Assembly (NCBI GenBank): GCA_015222065.1
Contig: JADFUQ010000086.1
Coordinates: forward strand, 1-10,684
Direction: 5' to 3'
Length of the DNA stretch: 10,684 bases
Origin: Bacteroidota bacterium
GTDB lineage: Bacteria; Bacteroidota; Bacteroidia; Bacteroidales; VadinHA17
This document shows positions 1 through 7,269 of the stretch, piece after piece. Below the pieces are notes generated by a model. That model was given only the letters and a program-made list of their open reading frames with translations, did not search any database and was not told the DNA's origin. Position 1 is the first letter of the stretch, and each line of letters begins with the position of its first letter. The position numbers and the translations under genes are program-made.

Positions 1-45
1 AAGTTATGTTCTTATCTTGTAACTAAACTAGAAGTGATTTGTAAA

Positions 46-1533
46 ATGAAACGAATTACTATTATCCGGACTATCACTATTCTTATTCTGTCCGGTATCA
101 CTATGATTCCCGCCTGCAAAAACAATAAACAGACTGAGGACAATGTTGCAAAAGATAACCTGCTTATCCAACAAAAGAGTGAGTCGAAAATTGACCTGCC
201 GGAAATTAAAAAACGCGGAAAACTGATTGCTATAACAACTTATAGTCCAACGAGCTACTTTCTATACCGTGGTCAGCCAATGGGTTTTGAATATGAATTG
301 CTGAATCAGTTGGCTGATTATCTTGTTCTTGAACTTGATATCGTTATTGCTGAAGATCTGGATCAAATAACCTCTGACTTATTTGCAGGTAAAGGAGATA
401 TTATTGCTCATGCCTTAGCAGTTACCAAACAAAGAAAAAAATATATAGCATTCACTGAATACTATACACTTACCAAGCAGGTTCTGGTACAAAGAAAACC
501 CGGGAACTGGCAACAATTAAAACAGCACGAAATTGACAATAAACTTATACGTAATCCTATTGATCTGATTGGCAAAACTATACATGTCAGAAAAAACTCC
601 TCCTATCATCAAAGGATAAGGAATCTTTCTGACGAAGTAGGTGATGAAATCAAGATTGAATACGTGCCGGGGAGCAAAGAAACAAGTGAAATCATTCAAA
701 TGGTTTCAGAAGGAGTTATCAATTACACTGTTGCTGATCAGAACATTGCTGAAAACAATGCCACCTATTTTACAAATCTTGATGTTAAAACAGCTGTTAG
801 TCTGCCCCAACGGTTAGCATGGGCTGTAAGAAAAAGCTCACCTGAACTGAGAAAAAAAGTAAATAAATGGATTCTGCAAGTCAGGGGTTCAAAGGAATAT
901 AATATCATATATAATAAATATTTCAGGAATAAAAAACGATACAGAGCCCTGATTAAGAGTGAACTATTCTCAAAAACAGGAGGAAAGATATCAAAATATG
1001 ATGACCTTATCAGGGAAAATGCTGTAAAACTGGATTGGGACTGGCGTTTACTGGCATCTCAGATATACCAGGAATCCGAATTTGATGCAAAGGCAAAATC
1101 CTGGGCTGGAGGAACAGGACTTATGCAGGTTATGCCCAGTACTGGCAAGGAATTTGGAATTACCAATTTGTATGATCCCAAACAAAATATACTTGCCGGA
1201 ACCCGGTATTTAGAGTACCTGAATAACTTCTGGAAAGAAATTCCTGACAGCAGTGAGAAGATAAGGTTTATTCTTGCTTCATTTAATGCAGGTCAGAATC
1301 ATATTTCGGATGCCAGAAAACTGACGGAAAAATATGGGAAAGATCCAAACATCTGGCAAGGGAATGTTGATGAGTATTTGCTAAAATTATCTAAACGGCA
1401 ATACTTTATTGATCCGGTTGTAAAATTTGGTTATTGCCGGGGATCAGAACCTTATAAATATGTAAATGAAATATTCGAAAGATATGAGCACTATATGAAA
1501 CTTATATCCGAAAAACCGGAAGAGAGGGAATAA
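46..1533 (+). CDS. mltF: MltF-like membrane-bound lytic murein transglycosylase (lipoprotein)
   Basis: Predicted to cleave the MurNAc-GlcNAc bond of peptidoglycan, releasing 1,6-anhydro-muropeptides, on the periplasmic face of the envelope. I chose the ATG at 46 (495 aa), not the in-frame GTG at 34, because it begins a clean lipoprotein signal: MKR, a hydrophobic stretch, then IPAC with the acylated Cys at residue 24. Residues ~45-290 look like a family 3 solute-binding domain (the fold that senses muropeptides in MltF), starting at IKKRGKLIAITTYSP and including GFEYELLNQLADYL. Residues ~315-480 are a C-terminal SLT/GH23 domain: IYQES with the probable catalytic Glu343, GTGLMQVMP at 356-364, and ASFNAG at 411-416. 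Order and length match E. coli MltF. It stands alone, followed by an octamer/heptamer repeat and a terminator. The symbol is by domain architecture only. Its 5' region is cut by the window edge, so no promoter can be judged. Confidence 0.9.
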   Translation: MKRITIIRTITILILSGITMIPACKNNKQTEDNVAKDNLLIQQKSESKIDLPEIKKRGKLIAITTYSPTSYFLYRGQPMGFEYELLNQLADYLVLELDIVIAEDLDQITSDLFAGKGDIIAHALAVTKQRKKYIAFTEYYTLTKQVLVQRKPGNWQQLKQHEIDNKLIRNPIDLIGKTIHVRKNSSYHQRIRNLSDEVGDEIKIEYVPGSKETSEIIQMVSEGVINYTVADQNIAENNATYFTNLDVKTAVSLPQRLAWAVRKSSPELRKKVNKWILQVRGSKEYNIIYNKYFRNKKRYRALIKSELFSKTGGKISKYDDLIRENAVKLDWDWRLLASQIYQESEFDAKAKSWAGGTGLMQVMPSTGKEFGITNLYDPKQNILAGTRYLEYLNNFWKEIPDSSEKIRFILASFNAGQNHISDARKLTEKYGKDPNIWQGNVDEYLLKLSKRQYFIDPVVKFGYCRGSEPYKYVNEIFERYEHYMKLISEKPEERE

Positions 1534-1588
1534 AGTGAGGCAGTGATACAGTGATGCAGTGTTAAGAGTTAAGAGTTACGAGTTACGG
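1533..1588 (+). repeat. Phased octamer then heptamer array behind mltF
   Basis: Starting at the last base of the mltF stop codon there are 8-nt units with core CAGTG (AAGTGAGG, CAGTGATA, CAGTGATG, CAGTGTTA, 1533-1564). From 1561 the phase changes to 7-nt units GTTAAGA, GTTAAGA, GTTACGA, GTTACGG (1561-1588). Units differ by one or two bases but keep length exactly. No coding potential is evident. Confidence 0.75.
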
Positions 1589-1590
1589 GT

Positions 1591-1620
1591 GGTCAATGCC
1601 TAAATAACGTTGACCTTTTT
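1591..1620 (+). terminator. Rho-independent terminator of mltF
   Basis: GGTCAATG (1591-1598) pairs with CGTTGACC (1608-1615), 8 bp with one G-T pair, around a 9-nt loop. It is followed directly by five T and further T-rich sequence. It lies 58 bp past the mltF stop. On the opposite strand the hairpin has no T run, so it probably does not serve the convergent gene ending at 1664. Confidence 0.7.
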
Positions 1621-1663
1621 GTTATGTTTTTCTTAAATACCAGGAATACAGAATTTGAAATTT

Positions 1664-2557
1664 TCACTCTTCTGGTTCGGGGAAGACTTTCAATAATTCC
1701 AGCCTTAACCCAAGCTGATCGCCGGGCATAATATCTTCAGGATAGTGGTACCTGGCATATTTGTCAGGGTAGAAATATAACATTTGGATTTTTTTTTCAT
1801 CACTTATCCTGGTAAATGTATTAACTGTTTCACGAATATCCCTGAGATACTTCTTATACAAGTACCTGTTACCTTCAGCTATAGGTATAAAATGAGCATC
1901 CAGCGGACCTCCTTCTATGTCATAACAAACATAACGTTCCTCCTTTTTCATGATAACAAACTCTCTAACTTCCTTCTCATTAAGATAATCGTAAAAATTT
2001 GCACTTACATAATGAGCAAGCCGTGAGGTTTCCTGCCAAATACCCTCTAATGGGACAATATTACTTTGATTCTCAGAAAAATAATCCATAAACTGCTCCC
2101 GGGTCCGGTATTTTGATGAATCAGGTAAAGGCTCTTCTTGCTTTTCTTCAAGCCAAACACCATAAAAATTAAATCCATTTCTAGCTTTTTCAATAATATC
2201 TATACGCTTTACAGACGAATTGAGTATTGGGAAATAAAGAAGGAATTTCTTGTATATCTCATCACGTGTTATTTTATCCCTTTTAGGACATAAGGAAATA
2301 TCTTTTGCAAGCACAAGAAAAAGACGATCATTTGAGTTATAAGGTTTTATATGGAAATTCTTATCGACACATAGCCAGATATCTTCGAGCGGAGCAAGAA
2401 AATACATCTCCACAATTGTAAGTGTATCCGTAAGACTGATACGTGATATCTCAACATTTGGATCATCACGGTTTGTATAGGATGGAAAAATAATAGTTTG
2501 TGCTGTGCCATCGATAGCATATATTACTATTATTAAAGAAAGAAAAATCTTTTTCAT
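1664..2557 (-). CDS. Uncharacterised exported protein, two-part architecture
   Basis: A 297-aa protein I cannot assign to a named family. Residues 1-19 form a Sec signal peptide (MKK, hydrophobic core, likely cleavage after GTA before Gln20). There is no lipobox Cys, so it is probably periplasmic or secreted. Residues ~22-137 look beta-rich and end in a stretch (residues ~105-136) with LLYFPILN, VKRIDIIE and GFNFYGVWL. This resembles, from memory, the recurring pattern of Bacteroidota exported proteins in which an ordered series of strands ends with a short 'YFP-LP--VK-FDFIEG---F-IYGI-L' motif. Residues ~150-297 are a second part opening with FMDYF and EGIW (171-174), again mostly strand-like. 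The gene is convergent with mltF and downstream of the methyltransferase by 288 bp, which contains a probable terminator, so it is likely its own unit. The start ATG is followed by a good signal peptide, which supports the chosen start. Function unknown. Confidence 0.75.
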   Translation of the reverse strand: MKKIFLSLIIVIYAIDGTAQTIIFPSYTNRDDPNVEISRISLTDTLTIVEMYFLAPLEDIWLCVDKNFHIKPYNSNDRLFLVLAKDISLCPKRDKITRDEIYKKFLLYFPILNSSVKRIDIIEKARNGFNFYGVWLEEKQEEPLPDSSKYRTREQFMDYFSENQSNIVPLEGIWQETSRLAHYVSANFYDYLNEKEVREFVIMKKEERYVCYDIEGGPLDAHFIPIAEGNRYLYKKYLRDIRETVNTFTRISDEKKIQMLYFYPDKYARYHYPEDIMPGDQLGLRLELLKVFPEPEE

Positions 2558-2583
2558 TAACAGAAGATTTTCAAAAAGTAATT

Positions 2584-2614
2584 CAAAATAGAAAAATCTA
2601 TTTAAAAGTGCAAT
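2584..2614 (-). promoter_or_regulatory. Possible Bacteroidota-type promoter for the exported protein
   Basis: On the minus strand ATTG (2611-2614) is followed after 20-21 nt by TATTTTG (2584-2590). This approximates the Bacteroidota pattern of TTG/TTTG near -33 and TAnnTTTG near -7, with the -7 element one base short. It would start transcription ~20 nt upstream of the ATG at 2557. In DNA this AT-rich, such matches can arise by chance. Confidence 0.3.
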
Positions 2615-2634
2615 TTAATAATTAATGTGTTGAA

Positions 2635-2666
2635 GAGTTTATGAGTTTATAAGTTTATGAGTTTAA
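2635..2666 (+). repeat. Phased octamer array GAGTTTAT
   Basis: Four contiguous 8-nt units: GAGTTTAT, GAGTTTAT, AAGTTTAT, GAGTTTAA. It lies in the gap between the exported protein gene and the methyltransferase. A short GCAGTGAGGCAGT stretch (2685-2697) echoes the CAGTG units behind mltF. Confidence 0.75.
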
Positions 2667-2697
2667 GATTTAAGAAATTGTGTTGCAGTGAGGCAGT

Positions 2698-2846
2698 AAA
2701 AAAAACTAACCGCAAAGTGCGCAGAGAATGCGCTAAGGACGCAAAGAACAAATATTATTTGAAAAAGCTTTATTATTTAAATATCCTTAGCGAACTTTGC
2801 GACACCTTTGCGATCTTTGCGTGAACTCTTTATGAACTCTGCGGTT
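2698..2846 (-). terminator. Long inverted repeat of CGCAAAG units ending in a T run behind the methyltransferase
   Basis: On the plus strand the left arm (2708-2746) carries CGCAAAG-like units at 2711, 2720, 2731 and 2740 (spacing 9, 11, 9). The right arm (2784-2846) carries the reverse complement CTTTGCG at 2795, 2806 and 2815, then looser copies at 2828 and 2837. The outer ends AACCGCAAAG/CTCTGCGGTT pair with one mismatch and the inner CGCTAAGGA/TCCTTAGCG (2731-2739 and 2784-2792) pair perfectly. Read on the minus strand, the structure starts at the methyltransferase stop codon and is followed within 3 nt by eight T (2698-2705). It could therefore terminate that gene's transcript. The stem is long, imperfect and repetitive, which is unlike a compact terminator. 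Confidence 0.5.
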
Positions 2847-3478
2847 TATTTTTTCACGGCGTTGATTACAACAAAACTTCCTTCACCATATCCTTCCCTT
2901 GGCTGCTGAACCTCAACCACTTCGTTTAACATGCCAAAAACAGTCTGTTGGGTTTTTTTTATAGAAAAACCTGCTTCTTTAAGATATCCATATAGTTCTT
3001 CAGTACTATAAAATGTAGCATCCCTATAAAACAGGCTTTCTTCCTTATTTTTTTGATAAAGCTGACCTACAGGACTGTTTTTGTCAACAAATGCGATAAT
3101 AAAACTTCCCCTGTTCTGCAAAACCCTGTATACTTCACTCAATGATTTTTTCACATCATCAACAAAACAAATTGTTGTAACCATCAAAACATAATCAATT
3201 GAATTATTTTTCCAGGGTAAATTTTCAGCCACACCATCTACAACATGTATCCCTCTCTCTTTAGCCTTTTCCCGCATTGCTTCAGATGGCTCAATACCGG
3301 TTTTAATGCCCAAAGGTTCAGCAAACAATCCACTGCCGACACCTACTTCAACAGCATTCTCAGGTACCCCGAAAATATCCTTTATAGCTCTTAGTTCTGA
3401 AGAATAAACAGCAGAGTTTTGAACAAACCACTCTTCATATTCATTTAAACAATCATCAAAAGGCTTTGTTTTAGGCAT
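2846..3478 (-). CDS. Class I SAM-dependent methyltransferase (Methyltransf_11-like)
   Basis: A 210-aa soluble cytoplasmic protein predicted to transfer a methyl group from S-adenosylmethionine; the acceptor cannot be read from the sequence. The Rossmann-fold signature is complete: motif I VEVGVGSGLF (43-52), the acidic residue that would bind the ribose (Glu63 in GIEPSEAM), DGVAENLPW (81-89) where the adenine-contacting acid usually lies, NSIDYVLM (92-99), and the post-motif strand VLQNRGSFIIAF (119-130). The C-terminus (YSTEELYGYLKEAGF) is typical of small-molecule methyltransferases in the UbiE-like group. The N-terminal YEEWFVQNSAVYSSELRAI is a common lead-in in this group. No signal peptide is present. 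Its stop codon abuts the CGCAAAG inverted repeat, and its upstream gap holds two repeat arrays, so it seems monocistronic. Confidence 0.88.
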   Translation of the reverse strand: MPKTKPFDDCLNEYEEWFVQNSAVYSSELRAIKDIFGVPENAVEVGVGSGLFAEPLGIKTGIEPSEAMREKAKERGIHVVDGVAENLPWKNNSIDYVLMVTTICFVDDVKKSLSEVYRVLQNRGSFIIAFVDKNSPVGQLYQKNKEESLFYRDATFYSTEELYGYLKEAGFSIKKTQQTVFGMLNEVVEVQQPREGYGEGSFVVINAVKK

Positions 3479-3559
3479 AATACTTACTAATTAAAGTTTC
3501 GTAGATAATTTGTAACTATTAGGTGTCTAAAAATTCAAAATGACTAAAATGCTTAAAGT

Positions 3560-3587
3560 GTTACGAGTTTCGGGTTACGAGTTACGA
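3560..3587 (+). repeat. Phased heptamer array GTTACGA
   Basis: Four contiguous 7-nt units: GTTACGA, GTTTCGG, GTTACGA, GTTACGA, followed by degenerate GTTAGTTACAGTT. The unit is shared with the arrays behind mltF and behind the M20 gene. It lies ~80 bp upstream of the methyltransferase start. Confidence 0.75.
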
Positions 3588-3610
3588 GTTAGTTACAGTT
3601 CACGCCTTCC

Positions 3611-3650
3611 CATTTACTCATTTTATCATTTACTCATTTACTCATTCCCT
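3611..3650 (+). repeat. Phased octamer array CATTTACT
   Basis: Five contiguous 8-nt units: CATTTACT, CATTTTAT, CATTTACT, CATTTACT, CATTCCCT. It begins 23 bp after the GTTACGA array and ends 34 bp short of the stop of the minus-strand MG2-like gene. Confidence 0.75.
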
Positions 3651-3684
3651 CACCTTAAGTACTGATTAGTTACAAAAAAACAAA

Positions 3685-6039
3685 TCAATAAACCTGGAAA
3701 TAGCTGATATGATAAACCGGTTGTCCTGTTTCATCTACTCCCTGGACAATTACTCTATATTTTGTTTTCATTTTGGTACTTTTAAAAAAAACAGATGTTT
3801 CACCTTGCTGAAGGATCTTCACATAAGGGTTCCAGTATAAAGTAGAATTATACCGAGTCATTTGTTTGCTATCATCATCAGTTTCATCAAAACCTCCTTT
3901 AGATGTAATTTCAATCAAACCTTCTGCATTAAGAGCTGTATATTTATGTATATCAGTAGGATTGGTAGAGACTTCAATATTTGCAATATCATTTGGATTA
4001 AGCGAATTCAACAAGGTAATACTGGTGCCAAGTTTTATTCCATCCAATACGATCAGAGCACCATCCTGAAATAAAAGAGAGCTTGGTCCATGAAAAACAA
4101 TATGATCTCCCATAAGCTGGAACGGCCTGATACTTCTGATAACATCTAAAATGGGTGTGCCAGACGCTAATTTCCTTTGTATAATCTCTTTTTTATCAGG
4201 CCTTTTACTTTTAATACCACTTTTTTCCATAAATCGCTTATTTACAAATAGATACTCAGGAAATACCTGGTCATTTTTTAGAATATATCTATAAAAAAAC
4301 TGATCAGTTTCAATTTCTGTTAGTATTTTACTATCTCTTAAACAAAAAGATTCAATAGCTTTATTAATAAATTCATCTTTCCCCATTTTTTTTCGTATAT
4401 CTTTTTCTGATTTATAAACCTCTTCCCAGTTAAATTTATCTTCATCCAGGGTTAACATCCAACAATCAATAATTCTGTATGCCTCCTCTGTAATATCAGA
4501 AAAGATATTTTGTGGTAAACAAGAATTCCTTGCCACAGATCCCATTAAAAACCATGTAAAAATATCGGAGTTTTTATTCCAGACAGGACATATATTATTA
4601 TCAATAACAGCAATACTCATATCTGCCATTACCGGTTGCCCATTGTAGTTTTGTGCACTGATATTAAGGTTTACCTCCTCCCCTGGTATATATTCATTCC
4701 TGTCAGTTTTAACCTTTATATCTAAGCCCACTTTATCCAGAAATACAGCCCTTTTGGCCAGTATTCTTCTGTTCTCATCGAACAAAGTTATCCTGATAAT
4801 CCCACCGGGCAGCTCCTTAACCGGCACTTTTAAAGCAAAAGAATCCCTCAGATTTATACGTTTATTCCAGACAATAAGCCCATCCATTTCTGCAATAACA
4901 TAAATTATCTCTGAAGATTCTTTCAGGTTAGAATTTATTAAAAAAGACAAGAAGTCGTTTGTCCTGCTATTAAATGTTATATTAGTTCCGGTATGTAAAA
5001 CTTCCGGCAGGTTATAGGTTTGCTCAATACCTGAAGGTTCAATAATTTCAACTTTATATTGGGTCTCTGCCTGAGATGTAAATTTAAAAAATCCTAAACC
5101 ATTAGACAGGCATGTAAAATCTTTAATAACGGTATTACTGGCATCAACTATTCTTCCTTTTATTTCCAAAGGATTACCTGAATGATCCAGGGCAGTAAAT
5201 CCTACTTTTGTTTCCAATCCATCAACCAGATCACCACTTTCGGGAAAGAACTCAATGTCTGGTGGAAGTTCCTGTGTCGGGATCAGAATAGTGTTACTTT
5301 CTTCAATACCTAAATAATTTGCTTTAACATGAACTGAAATTATTGAGCCTCTGTCATACTCGGGCAGGCCAATCTCAATTACTGCATTCCCCTTCCTGTT
5401 GCTTTTCTCCTCACCACTGACAAATGGAGTACCATTTATTTTTGCAGTATAAGAAATCTCTTTTCTGGGAAGAGATTTGCCACTAGACTGTAATAAATTA
5501 ACAGTTACTTTAGCTTTTTCAGATGACTGATAAATAGTATCAGGCACAAAAAGTTTTACAAACACGGGGGGTAAAATAATTTTCTTTACAAATATTTCCT
5601 TTGAAAAAACATTATCCGGACTGTCGTTTTGCATTAAACCGGTAAAACCGATAAGTGTATATTTTCCCTCAGTTAAAAAGTTATCCAATACAAGTGTTCC
5701 TGCCGACCGGCTATTTTCTATTGGAAAAACCTTATTCATCAATCTTCTTCCACGGGAATCAATTAATAATAATTGAAGGTTTCTGCTATTTATTCCCGGA
5801 CTTGATGAATAGAAATCCTTAATGTATGCCTTAAAATACAAATTTTCTCCCGGAGAATAAATATCCCCATCTGTATGTAAGAAAACAACCTCTGCCGGAT
5901 ATTTTTGTTTGAATGTCTCAATTTTTTGAACCAGGAGTGTATCAAAACTTTCTTCACCATTGGCAAATTGAATTAATCCAAACCATGTCAGAATTAAAAT
6001 AAAAAATTGTTGTCCGGATAATAAACTTTTACAATTCAT
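3685..6039 (-). CDS. Exported MG2 (alpha-2-macroglobulin-like) protein with C-terminal TonB-plug-like segment
   Basis: A 784-aa exported protein. Residues 1-28 are a Sec signal peptide (FFILILTWFGLIQFANG). KYPAEVVFLHTDGDIYSPGENLYFKAYI (47-73, key residues Y-x-PGE) opens a first macroglobulin-like beta domain. FFPESGDLVDGLETKVGF (264-281) marks a later beta domain and RNEYIPGEEVNLNI (447-460) another MG-type repeat, followed by PVMADMSIAVID. Near the end, ALIVLDGIKLG (661-671) and DIANIEVSTNP...NAEGLIEITSKGG (684-716) match the second half of a TonB-dependent receptor plug, but no beta-barrel follows; the protein ends ~70 residues later after LYWNPYVK. This MG2-plus-plug arrangement without a barrel is a known but functionally undefined Bacteroidota family. 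It is probably periplasmic or outer-membrane attached. The gene is divergent from the alpha/beta hydrolase across a 398-bp gap. Confidence is high for the family and low for any function. Confidence 0.8.
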   Translation of the reverse strand: MNCKSLLSGQQFFILILTWFGLIQFANGEESFDTLLVQKIETFKQKYPAEVVFLHTDGDIYSPGENLYFKAYIKDFYSSSPGINSRNLQLLLIDSRGRRLMNKVFPIENSRSAGTLVLDNFLTEGKYTLIGFTGLMQNDSPDNVFSKEIFVKKIILPPVFVKLFVPDTIYQSSEKAKVTVNLLQSSGKSLPRKEISYTAKINGTPFVSGEEKSNRKGNAVIEIGLPEYDRGSIISVHVKANYLGIEESNTILIPTQELPPDIEFFPESGDLVDGLETKVGFTALDHSGNPLEIKGRIVDASNTVIKDFTCLSNGLGFFKFTSQAETQYKVEIIEPSGIEQTYNLPEVLHTGTNITFNSRTNDFLSFLINSNLKESSEIIYVIAEMDGLIVWNKRINLRDSFALKVPVKELPGGIIRITLFDENRRILAKRAVFLDKVGLDIKVKTDRNEYIPGEEVNLNISAQNYNGQPVMADMSIAVIDNNICPVWNKNSDIFTWFLMGSVARNSCLPQNIFSDITEEAYRIIDCWMLTLDEDKFNWEEVYKSEKDIRKKMGKDEFINKAIESFCLRDSKILTEIETDQFFYRYILKNDQVFPEYLFVNKRFMEKSGIKSKRPDKKEIIQRKLASGTPILDVIRSIRPFQLMGDHIVFHGPSSLLFQDGALIVLDGIKLGTSITLLNSLNPNDIANIEVSTNPTDIHKYTALNAEGLIEITSKGGFDETDDDSKQMTRYNSTLYWNPYVKILQQGETSVFFKSTKMKTKYRVIVQGVDETGQPVYHISYFQVY

Positions 6040-6103
6040 TTCTCACTTTATTTTGATTATCAAGATTCCAACAATATTATATAACTTGCATTATTCATGT
6101 ATA

Positions 6104-6242
6104 AGATAAAAGACAAAAGTAAAAAGTTAAAAGTGAATTATTTGCATAAGAGTCAGATGCTTTTTTATAAAAAATTTGATCGTCTATAAAACATATTATG
6201 TTATTAGTACTTTTGTCTTTATCCTTTTATCTTTTTTCTTTC
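6104..6242. repeat. Facing heptamer arrays AGnnAAA and nnCTTTn
   Basis: Left array: five 7-nt units AGATAAA, AGACAAA, AGTAAAA, AGTTAAA, AGTGAAT (6104-6138). Right array: TACTTTT, GTCTTTA, TCCTTTT, ATCTTTT, TTCTTTC (6208-6242), which carries the complementary CTTT core every 7 nt. The longest perfect pairing is AAAGACAAAAGT (6109-6120) with ACTTTTGTCTTT (6209-6220), and AAGATAAAAG (6103-6112) also matches CTTTTATCTT (6224-6233), so pairing could slip by whole units. Confidence 0.65.
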
Positions 6243-6296
6243 TGATTAATTTGTGAACCGGAATGAAGTGGAACTCACTGAAAGTAATTAATCAGA
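6241..6296. repeat. Perfect 11-bp inverted repeat
   Basis: TCTGATTAATT (6241-6251) is the exact reverse complement of AATTAATCAGA (6286-6296). The 34-nt spacer contains a small nested AGTG/CACT stem. It sits 141 bp upstream of the alpha/beta hydrolase start. It could be an RNA hairpin in a long leader or a protein site; the sequence does not decide. Confidence 0.5.
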
Positions 6297-6437
6297 TATA
6301 ACTTTCTGCAATAAAATAATTGATGTATTATGCATTTTAATAATCGTACAAATAATATACCAAATTTACATATAAATAGTTTGTAAGGAAAATAAAACAA
6401 TATAAAGTACAATTTTAACCAGGTACTAAATAAAGTC

Positions 6438-7220
6438 ATGAACAATCCAATGAAATACGGCAGCAAACCATATAACGTTGCAATTATTCATGGTGGTCCG
6501 GGAGCACCCGGTGAAATGGCTCCTTTAGCACAGGAATTGTCAGGTGATTTTGGTATTATTGAACCCTTGCAGATAGCTAATACAATTGAGGGACAGCTTC
6601 AGGAACTACACAATATCCTGGTAAAGCACGGGAATCCTCCTGTTTACCTTATCGGTCACTCATGGGGTGCGTGGCTGGTGTATATTTATGCAGCACTATA
6701 TCCTGCATTGGTAAAAAAAATAATTCTTATTTCAAGTGGTCCTTTCGAAGAAAAGGACTCGCGAAATATTATGCAGACACGATTAAACCGCCTTACCAAC
6801 AAAGAAAAGTCCGAACTTTCGGCTATACAAAAAGAATTAAGTGATCCATTTGCCGGGAATAAAAGTAAGCTCTTCAAACAATTTGCAGAACTTTTGTCAA
6901 AAGCTGACTCATTTGATCCTTTAACAAGCGAAAGCTGTATAATTGAGTATCAACCCGATATATTTCAAAGTATCTGGAATGAAGCAAGCAAATTAAGAAA
7001 GAGCGGGAAACTAATCGGGTTTGGAAAGAGGATAAAATGTCCCGTTGTTGCAATTCACGGTGATTATGATCCGCATCCGGCGGAAGGAGTAAAAATTCCA
7101 TTATCTGAAACTCTGGATAAGTTTAAATTTATTCTGCTGAAAAAATGCGGACATTATCCCTGGAACGAGAAAAATGCTTTTAATGAATTTTATAAAATAC
7201 TGCGGAAAGAAATAAAATAG
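6438..7220 (+). CDS. Alpha/beta hydrolase, HGGPG type
   Basis: A 260-aa cytoplasmic hydrolase with no signal peptide. The oxyanion-hole motif HGGPG is at 18-22, as in proline iminopeptidases and related esterases. The nucleophile elbow GHSWG (73-77) gives Ser75. The catalytic acid is most likely Asp211 in HGDYDPHP (three residues after the Gly), with Asp209 as an alternative. The catalytic His is His239 in CGHYPW. A helical cap of roughly residues 105-195 between strands 6 and 7 is rich in Lys and Glu and would shape the substrate pocket. Substrate cannot be read: peptidase, esterase or lactonase are all possible. The chosen ATG leaves the first strand intact (VAIIHGGPG) and is preceded by an A-rich leader without a Shine-Dalgarno sequence, as usual in this phylum. 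It is followed by a long inverted octamer repeat before the M20 gene, so co-transcription is uncertain. Confidence 0.85.
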   Translation: MNNPMKYGSKPYNVAIIHGGPGAPGEMAPLAQELSGDFGIIEPLQIANTIEGQLQELHNILVKHGNPPVYLIGHSWGAWLVYIYAALYPALVKKIILISSGPFEEKDSRNIMQTRLNRLTNKEKSELSAIQKELSDPFAGNKSKLFKQFAELLSKADSFDPLTSESCIIEYQPDIFQSIWNEASKLRKSGKLIGFGKRIKCPVVAIHGDYDPHPAEGVKIPLSETLDKFKFILLKKCGHYPWNEKNAFNEFYKILRKEIK

Positions 7221-7269
7221 CTTTGTAAAGTAATTTAAAAAGGGTTCATCCGGAAAATAAATAGGTGCC

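Larger units (their letters stand above)
6040..6437. other. Divergent intergenic region with inverted repeats
   Basis: A 398-bp non-coding gap between two genes transcribed away from each other, so it should hold both promoters. I see no full-quality promoter. A weak -7-like TAATATTG lies on the minus strand ahead of the MG2-like gene. The visible structure is a pair of inverted heptamer arrays (6104-6242) and an 11-bp perfect inverted repeat (6241-6296). Its right part (6297-6437) is plain AT-rich sequence. Confidence 0.6.

Noticed and set aside
34..45. GTG start giving four extra residues on MltF
   Set aside because: The ATG at 46 directly precedes a standard MKR-type lipoprotein signal and is the simpler start.
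2708..2846. CRISPR-like array from the repeated CGCAAAG units
   Set aside because: Units are 7 nt at 9-11 nt spacing in two facing arms; there are no direct repeats of 23-40 nt with unique spacers and no cas gene.
3862..4074. Two overlapping plus-strand reading frames of about 70 aa
   Set aside because: They are antisense to the plug-like part of the MG2-like gene, have no recognisable features and overlap each other in different frames.
6104..6242. Miniature transposon (MITE) with terminal inverted repeats
   Set aside because: The arms are phased heptamers with slipped pairing, not unique termini; no flanking target duplication or related transposase is visible.
6275..6466. A 63-aa minus-strand hydrophobic reading frame across the alpha/beta hydrolase start
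   Set aside because: Hydrophobicity reflects translated AT-rich intergenic DNA; it overlaps the hydrolase start and contains the 11-bp inverted repeat arm.
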